Of a stretch of 64,000 nucleotides of DNA, positions 59,362 through 64,000 are shown one piece after another. Source of the DNA: Episyrphus balteatus (Eukaryota > Arthropoda > Insecta > Diptera > Syrphidae). The stretch's first letter is position 1, and each line of letters starts with the position of its first letter. The position numbers and the translations under genes are program-made. The stretch lies in assembly GCF_945859705.1 (NCBI RefSeq), contig NC_079134.1, positions 45,314,402 through 45,378,401 on the forward strand, given 5' to 3'. The notes beneath the pieces are model-generated. The model did not search any database and was not told the DNA's origin. It saw only the letters and a program-made list of their open reading frames with translations.

Positions 59362-60010
59362 ATATAAATGTAGTAGAAGATAATGAGACAATTCATCCCA
59401 ACATTTCCCACCATTTTTGCATCTCACCCAAAAAAAAACTTCCACTTTACCCACCTAAATACCACCTAACATTTTATTCAAATACAAAAAAATCTATCCT
59501 TTTACAAAAACAACAACAACAATTACCATTCAAATAAATCCTTTCTACTACTTTCAATTACCGTTAAATTAAACGACAACACAGCAACAACTTAAATTGA
59601 ATAACAAAAAAAAAATCGAGGTAAGCGCAAAACAGGAATACATACATAAATAAAAATAAATAGAAAACAATTAAAATTGGTATAAAAAAGTATTATCCTA
59701 GAAAAAAAAACAAAAAAATTAAAAAAAAAAAAACAATTAATTATAAGATGTATGTGTGTATAGTTAAATATAACAAGACAAAAAAATTATTAAAATTAAA
59801 AACAAAAACTAAACAAAAAAATTGTGGAAAACCAATAATAGGATAGGATTTTACAAAAACCAACGTTTTAAACGTTTTTGACATGTGTACATGTTAAAAA
59901 ACAAAAATTTTATTGCTGTTTCTTATAGCCCCTGTAGTATGAGAGGTAGTGTTGCAATTATGGTTTCCTCAAATATTGAATAAATAAGAAGAAAGTAATT
60001 TTATCGCTTA
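59362..60010 (+). other. Probable 3' UTR of the receptor gene
   Basis: A/C-rich, then very A-rich sequence directly after the last open frame. AATAAA-type signals occur around 59650-59665 and, most convincingly, at 59979-59984, followed by a T-rich stretch. The true cleavage site cannot be told from sequence alone. Confidence 0.5.
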
Positions 60011-60363
60011 GTTTTTTATTTATATAAAAAAAAAATTTGTCAAATTATTCCAAATCTAGTTTTAAATTTTTTTTAACAATAAACCTTTTTTAAGGTTTAA
60101 TATTGTGACCACCATAGTTTCAAAAAACTTCGGTCCTCATAAAATTTCTTTCTTAACCAAAAATGCAAACATTACCTCCCAGACAACAAGACCTTAAAAA
60201 ACATATAAAATTGATTTAAACAAAATTTAATTCCGCATAAGTGTTGCTCAATGTCGTTTTATAATGTTAGAGTGTGTATTAGTGGTGCTAATTATATTTT
60301 ATATTCAAAACGGTCTGATATTCTGCGGTTCATTATGGGCTTTTGGGATTAAAACCTTTATTT

Positions 60364-60401
60364 TTACCGACTTCCAAAAAGGAGGAGGTATTCAATTCGT
60401 C

Positions 60402-60440
<39 letters not shown>

Positions 60441-60620
60441 GTTACCGCATAACTTTGGACTGAGTGAACCAATTTTGATAATTCTTTTTGTATTGGAAAG
60501 CTGGTGGCTGCAGTGTGGTCCCATTTCAATTTCGTTCACTTTTAGCCATAGGAACCATTTTTAAAACCATAAAACCCAGTTTTGATAAATGGAAGTCGGT
60601 TTTGTTTTTTTGCTAAAAAT
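60364..60620 (+). repeat. Dispersed ACCGACTTCCA repeat, copy 2
   Basis: TTACCGACTTCCAAAAAGG at the left and TGGAAGTCGGTTTTG at the right, with a run of about 30 T at 60405-60434. The body is shared with 6592-6800 but holds about 40 bp more around 60480-60530. Confidence 0.7.
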
Positions 60621-61640
60621 GATTATTTAATAATTAATAAGTTTGAGCCGTGTTAGCTGGAACCAGGATATAGCAGCAAAAATGAATAGATTTCCATCAA
60701 AATAATTAGTTTTAATTTGATATTTAATTTTATTGGTGTTTTTCATTTGAAATCAATTTTAACTTTTATGAATACATAATATGTATTAGGAATGTTTTTT
60801 TTTAGGAAGAGATTAGGCAAGGCAGCATTACAAATATTAATTAAGGGTGGATGTAACCGATTTTAAAAATCTTTTTTAAGTTTAATACGAAGTTTTTAAT
60901 AACGTACATCCTACAGTATTTATAATTTATTATTTAATCAAACTGATCTTAAATTTTGTCTTCTCTTCAGAAATTTCCAAGTCAAATTAAGAAGCAAGTT
61001 CCAAACCTTCATGTCTTCAAGGCGGTAAGAGTCGAAATACACATGGGAGTCGTGAAAGGGAAAATGTATGCACTAATAGTGCCGATGCCGATCAAATCGA
61101 AGATGGAATAGTCTAACAAACTCCAAAATATCAAGGTAGATTATGGCCTACCCACGACAAAAAAAAAGCCAAGTAGATTTTAGCTCAATCCAGGCCTTTT
61201 ATAGACAGGGATTTAGGTGTTATCATAAAACAATGGCTTACAATGCGAAAATGTAACGCTATAGAGAAGAGACTAGTGAATTTCATAGAAACTTTTGTGA
61301 GTAAGAACCTCCTCTGCTGCTCCTTTAAACAATCCGTCATTACATGCCAAAGCCCTGATCAACCATTCCACAAAGAATTAAGGTTACAAGAGTTACGCAA
61401 ATCAACGCTAATTAGGCTTTTCTAAGAAGGTCCTCTAGAACCCACTATTTCTACCTACCTACTATCCTATCAACCCAAATGTTAAATTTAAAGCGACTTA
61501 ATACATAACTTAACTGGAAGGGTCACTGTGGTGTATGTGTAATTTTTACAGGATATTGTTCAATTCAAACGATTTGACCTTTGTTCATTAAATGATTTTT
61601 CCTTTAAAATAGTAGCACTTAAGAGCAAGTTTAGAATTTA
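60621..61640. other. AT-rich intergenic stretch
   Basis: Nothing coding that I can support. GGTCACTGTGGTGTATGTGT near 61518 is another copy of the dispersed end motif. Confidence 0.4.
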
Positions 61641-62158
61641 AAAAAAAAATAACCAAGTTGTTTGGGGTCTCCTTCCACTTGCGTTCAATACCTTTGACGA
61701 GGTCTTCCTTTACTACACCGTCTCTCCATCTCGAAAACTTATCGGGCAGTAGCATTGTTGTCCATGCTCCTTCCATGACTAAACCAACTCAGGCGCTGCA
61801 CAGTTCGATGTTCTATATTCTTCTCTATTCCCCATCCATGCAGACGGGGCCAAAAATCTCCCGAAAAAATTTGAAAAAATCTAAGCTCTAAGGTGTTTTC
61901 ATAAGCCTCAGTGAAAGTCCTTGCCAAAGCACCATAGAGCAGGACTAGAATAATAATAATAGTAATCCTTCGTTTGATTTAAGCGCCTCGGAGTATAGGT
62001 AGACGAAATCGTTTACTACCTCGAAGTTATGGCTCTTCATGTGGTGCCGTTATGTCCAATACGTCGATAATGAGTGTTAGTTTTGCTTTCATTAACCGTT
62101 AAGCCGTTAACCGTCATTAACTTATTAGCCGTTCACAAAATCGCTACTACATAACGTT

Positions 62159-62274
62159 GCTTTAACCGTTTAGAAGATATTCGTATCCAAATCACAATGC
62201 ATACGGGTCATAAGAAAACTATTGAAATCAGTGAGCATTGGTTTGGATACGAATATCTTCTAAACGGTTAAAGC
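62159..62274. repeat. Hairpin with ~33-bp arms
   Basis: GCTTTAACCGTTTAGAAGAT and the next 15 bases pair with the segment ending ATCTTCTAAACGGTTAAAGC, around a loop of about 47 bp. It lies inside the LINE relic. Confidence 0.75.
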
Positions 62275-62700
62275 AATCAATTTGATTCCAAGGAATTTTT
62301 TGTAGAACGTTTAAGTCCCTACAAGAATATATCTTGCTAATTTGAAAATAATGAAGTTTCAGTGAATTGGAAATTTTTTAAAAATATAAAATGTTTTTAT
62401 AATTTTTTTTAACTTTGACCTAGAATATCTTTAGAATGGTTAGATTAATGAAAAAAGTTAACAACACCTTTTTTGTAGAGGAATCAATTTCCAACAAGAA
62501 TATGTCTTGCGCGTTTGATTATTATAATTTTTCAATTTGTTACAAAATTAAGAACAAAAAACGAATTTTTAAAGATTTTCTCGATTTTTGGACCTCAAAT
62601 ATCTATTCAACGGTTAGATAAACGAAAAAAGTGTAGAAGGCCTTTTTTGTAGAGCGTTCAATTTCCTACAAGAATATGAAAAGAAATTTGCTAAAAAGTC
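62240..62700 (+). repeat. Three diverged ~175-bp tandem units
   Basis: Each unit has CGGTTA or GGTTAGAT, then TTTTTTGTAGA (near 62298, 62469 and 62646), then CTACAAGAATAT or CAACAAGAATAT. They start at the right arm of the hairpin. Confidence 0.6.
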
Positions 62701-63240
62701 AATTAATAAAAAAATTATTTTTTTTAGTAGAAGCTTGATATAAAAATGGAAAATTGAAAAGCGGAGGACCTTCTCATTAAGATAAAGAGCTTAAATTTGG
62801 TGTGTATATTCTAGAGGGGTCTAGCAATCGATTTTTCGGAGTACCAAATCAAAAAAAAGAATTTCGATTTTTTTGACCCACCCTAACGTTCACATAATAC
62901 GACAGATAGGATCTTTTAGACAATGTTAAGGAGGCTGATACCTGTAAAGTTGGCACAGCTCAGAGGATCGCCTTTCTTAAGGATTAAACAAATGCAAATG
63001 CTCAGCAACAAGGCCATCAGCTTTTTGTCAATAAATCCACGATGGTGAATCCGCATCTGAACTTTGGCTATTATGAGGTAGTAGTCCGAATATATGTTGA
63101 CTCTTCGGAACGTTCGGACATCCATAGGCACTAAAATCGTAAATCGCAACATGGTCAATCTAGTTGACCGTTGATCAATGTAGTTTAAAAATAAAACACC
63201 TAAATGCGAAATAATAGTACATTTAGTTTGATTCAAACTT

Positions 63241-64000
63241 TAAAACCAAGTTCATATAGGAAAAAGCATATTAATTATAATAATTAATTAATTATATAAG
63301 TAATTATAATAAGTTATGTATCTAACCCCAATTATTATACGTATTTCCAAAATACATCAATATTTGTAGGTAAACTTACATCACCCCTGACCAATTTGTT
63401 GGAAACCAAATAGTTCAAATGTGGCTTTCTAATTTATGATTTCGATGCTAATTAATTTCAAGTTACATAATCCTTAATCAATAAAATCAAAACACCATGC
63501 AGAACCGACCTCATCCAAGTGTAGGTATATACTATACAATTATTATCCAGACAACATAAACAGAGACACTCAAATTCCTTTACTATACCAAACATGAAAT
63601 CCAAAACAATCATGTTTAATCTAAGCATTGGAAGAAGCACCACATTTGCATTCTCGCATCTACTCGTTAAAAAATTTGTATTTTTCTCGTTTATATGCAA
63701 ATATTCAAGAGAGCTCTCTAGTATTACGCATTTGTAAAGTTTTTGGTTTTAAGGTTAGGTGTGGGAAATTAAATGAAATTTGAAGAACGAATTAATATTT
63801 GCACAAAATGTAAATTCAACAAATTGCATACGAACTTTGGAACACGTATATACCGAGACCAAAATATTAGATGCACTCTTATATGCAACATTGGATAAAT
63901 ATGCAATTATAAAGGGTGCAATTATAATAGGGTTTTGTAGATCAAACGGACTCCGTTGGCCAAGTATTTACCCCATTTTGGTTTACGAAATTGAATCCGT
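63241..64000. other. AT-rich end of window
   Basis: No coding frame, repeat or RNA gene that I can support. An 80-codon antisense frame at 63458-63700 shows no recognisable motif. Confidence 0.4.

Larger units (their letters stand above)
61645..63240 (-). mobile_element. Degraded APE-type LINE (endonuclease end, RT start and C-terminal tail)
   Basis: On the minus strand, DVRTFRRVNIYSDYYLIIAK near 63100 resembles the end of an APE endonuclease. KKGDPLSCANFTGISLLN at 62920-62980 resembles the RT entry (KKGD...CANYRGISLLN). NFEVVNDFVYL near 62010, and HRTVQRLSWFSHGRSMDNN with EMERRCSKGRPRQRY at 61680-61810, resemble the C-terminal tail of the same kind of LINE. Several stops and frameshifts, a loss between endonuclease and RT, and an unrelated tandem segment at 62.1-62.7 kb make it inactive. 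The pieces are short, so the clade is left open. Confidence 0.65.

Overview
This looks like an AT-rich nuclear genome segment from an insect, most likely a fly. The evidence is a multi-exon gene with GT-AG introns, a high density of Helitron/DINE-like elements, MITEs and foldback elements, and degraded APE-type LINEs. I see no bacterial or viral genes, rRNA, functional tRNA or CRISPR array.

One host gene spans most of the window on the + strand. It is the 3' two-thirds or so of a class C orphan G-protein-coupled receptor of the GPR158/GPR179 type (Drosophila relatives include smog, CG31760 and CG32447). Nine exons are visible: 7222-7582, 7667-7953, 8027-8180, 24400-24509, 24643-24787, 33006-33214, 53594-53843, 53992-54296 and one from 59028. 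All splice phases agree up to the last exon. They encode, in order, a Cache-like ectodomain, a Cys-rich EGF-like module, seven membrane segments and a coiled-coil, Ser/Gln-rich tail. The 5' exons and start codon are not recognised. The last exon is ambiguous: the phase-correct frame meets a UGA-C stop after 19 codons and then stays open for 90 more codons, while a second frame is open for about 35 codons.

The introns are very unequal. Four are 73-148 bp; the others are 4.7, 8.2, 16.2 and 20.4 kb and hold almost all of the repeats. By region: 0-1.1 kb has the end of a piggyBac-like element and an R1-like LINE scrap. 3.7-5.9 kb has a diverged ~150-bp tandem array split by a foldback element with a 9-bp target duplication. 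8.9-21.6 kb has several foldbacks and MITEs and a Helitron-like element. 22.2-24.2 kb has an antisense LINE relic. 25.7-29.7 kb has two more inverted-repeat elements. 34.0-41.0 kb has the second copy of the Helitron-like element and a large foldback whose two arms were each hit by another transposon. 43-53 kb has a second Helitron-like family, a duplicated composite and nested MITEs. 56-58.6 kb has two tandem arrays facing each other. 60.4-63.2 kb has a dispersed repeat and a second antisense LINE relic.

I find no new gene system. The most unusual observations are the possible stop-codon readthrough or dual-frame 3' end of the receptor, two unrelated MITEs that each carry a tRNA-like A-box/B-box module, and a Helitron-like element with a 142-bp perfect palindrome whose arms changed in step between two copies. 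All boundaries were read by eye, without alignment software or database search.
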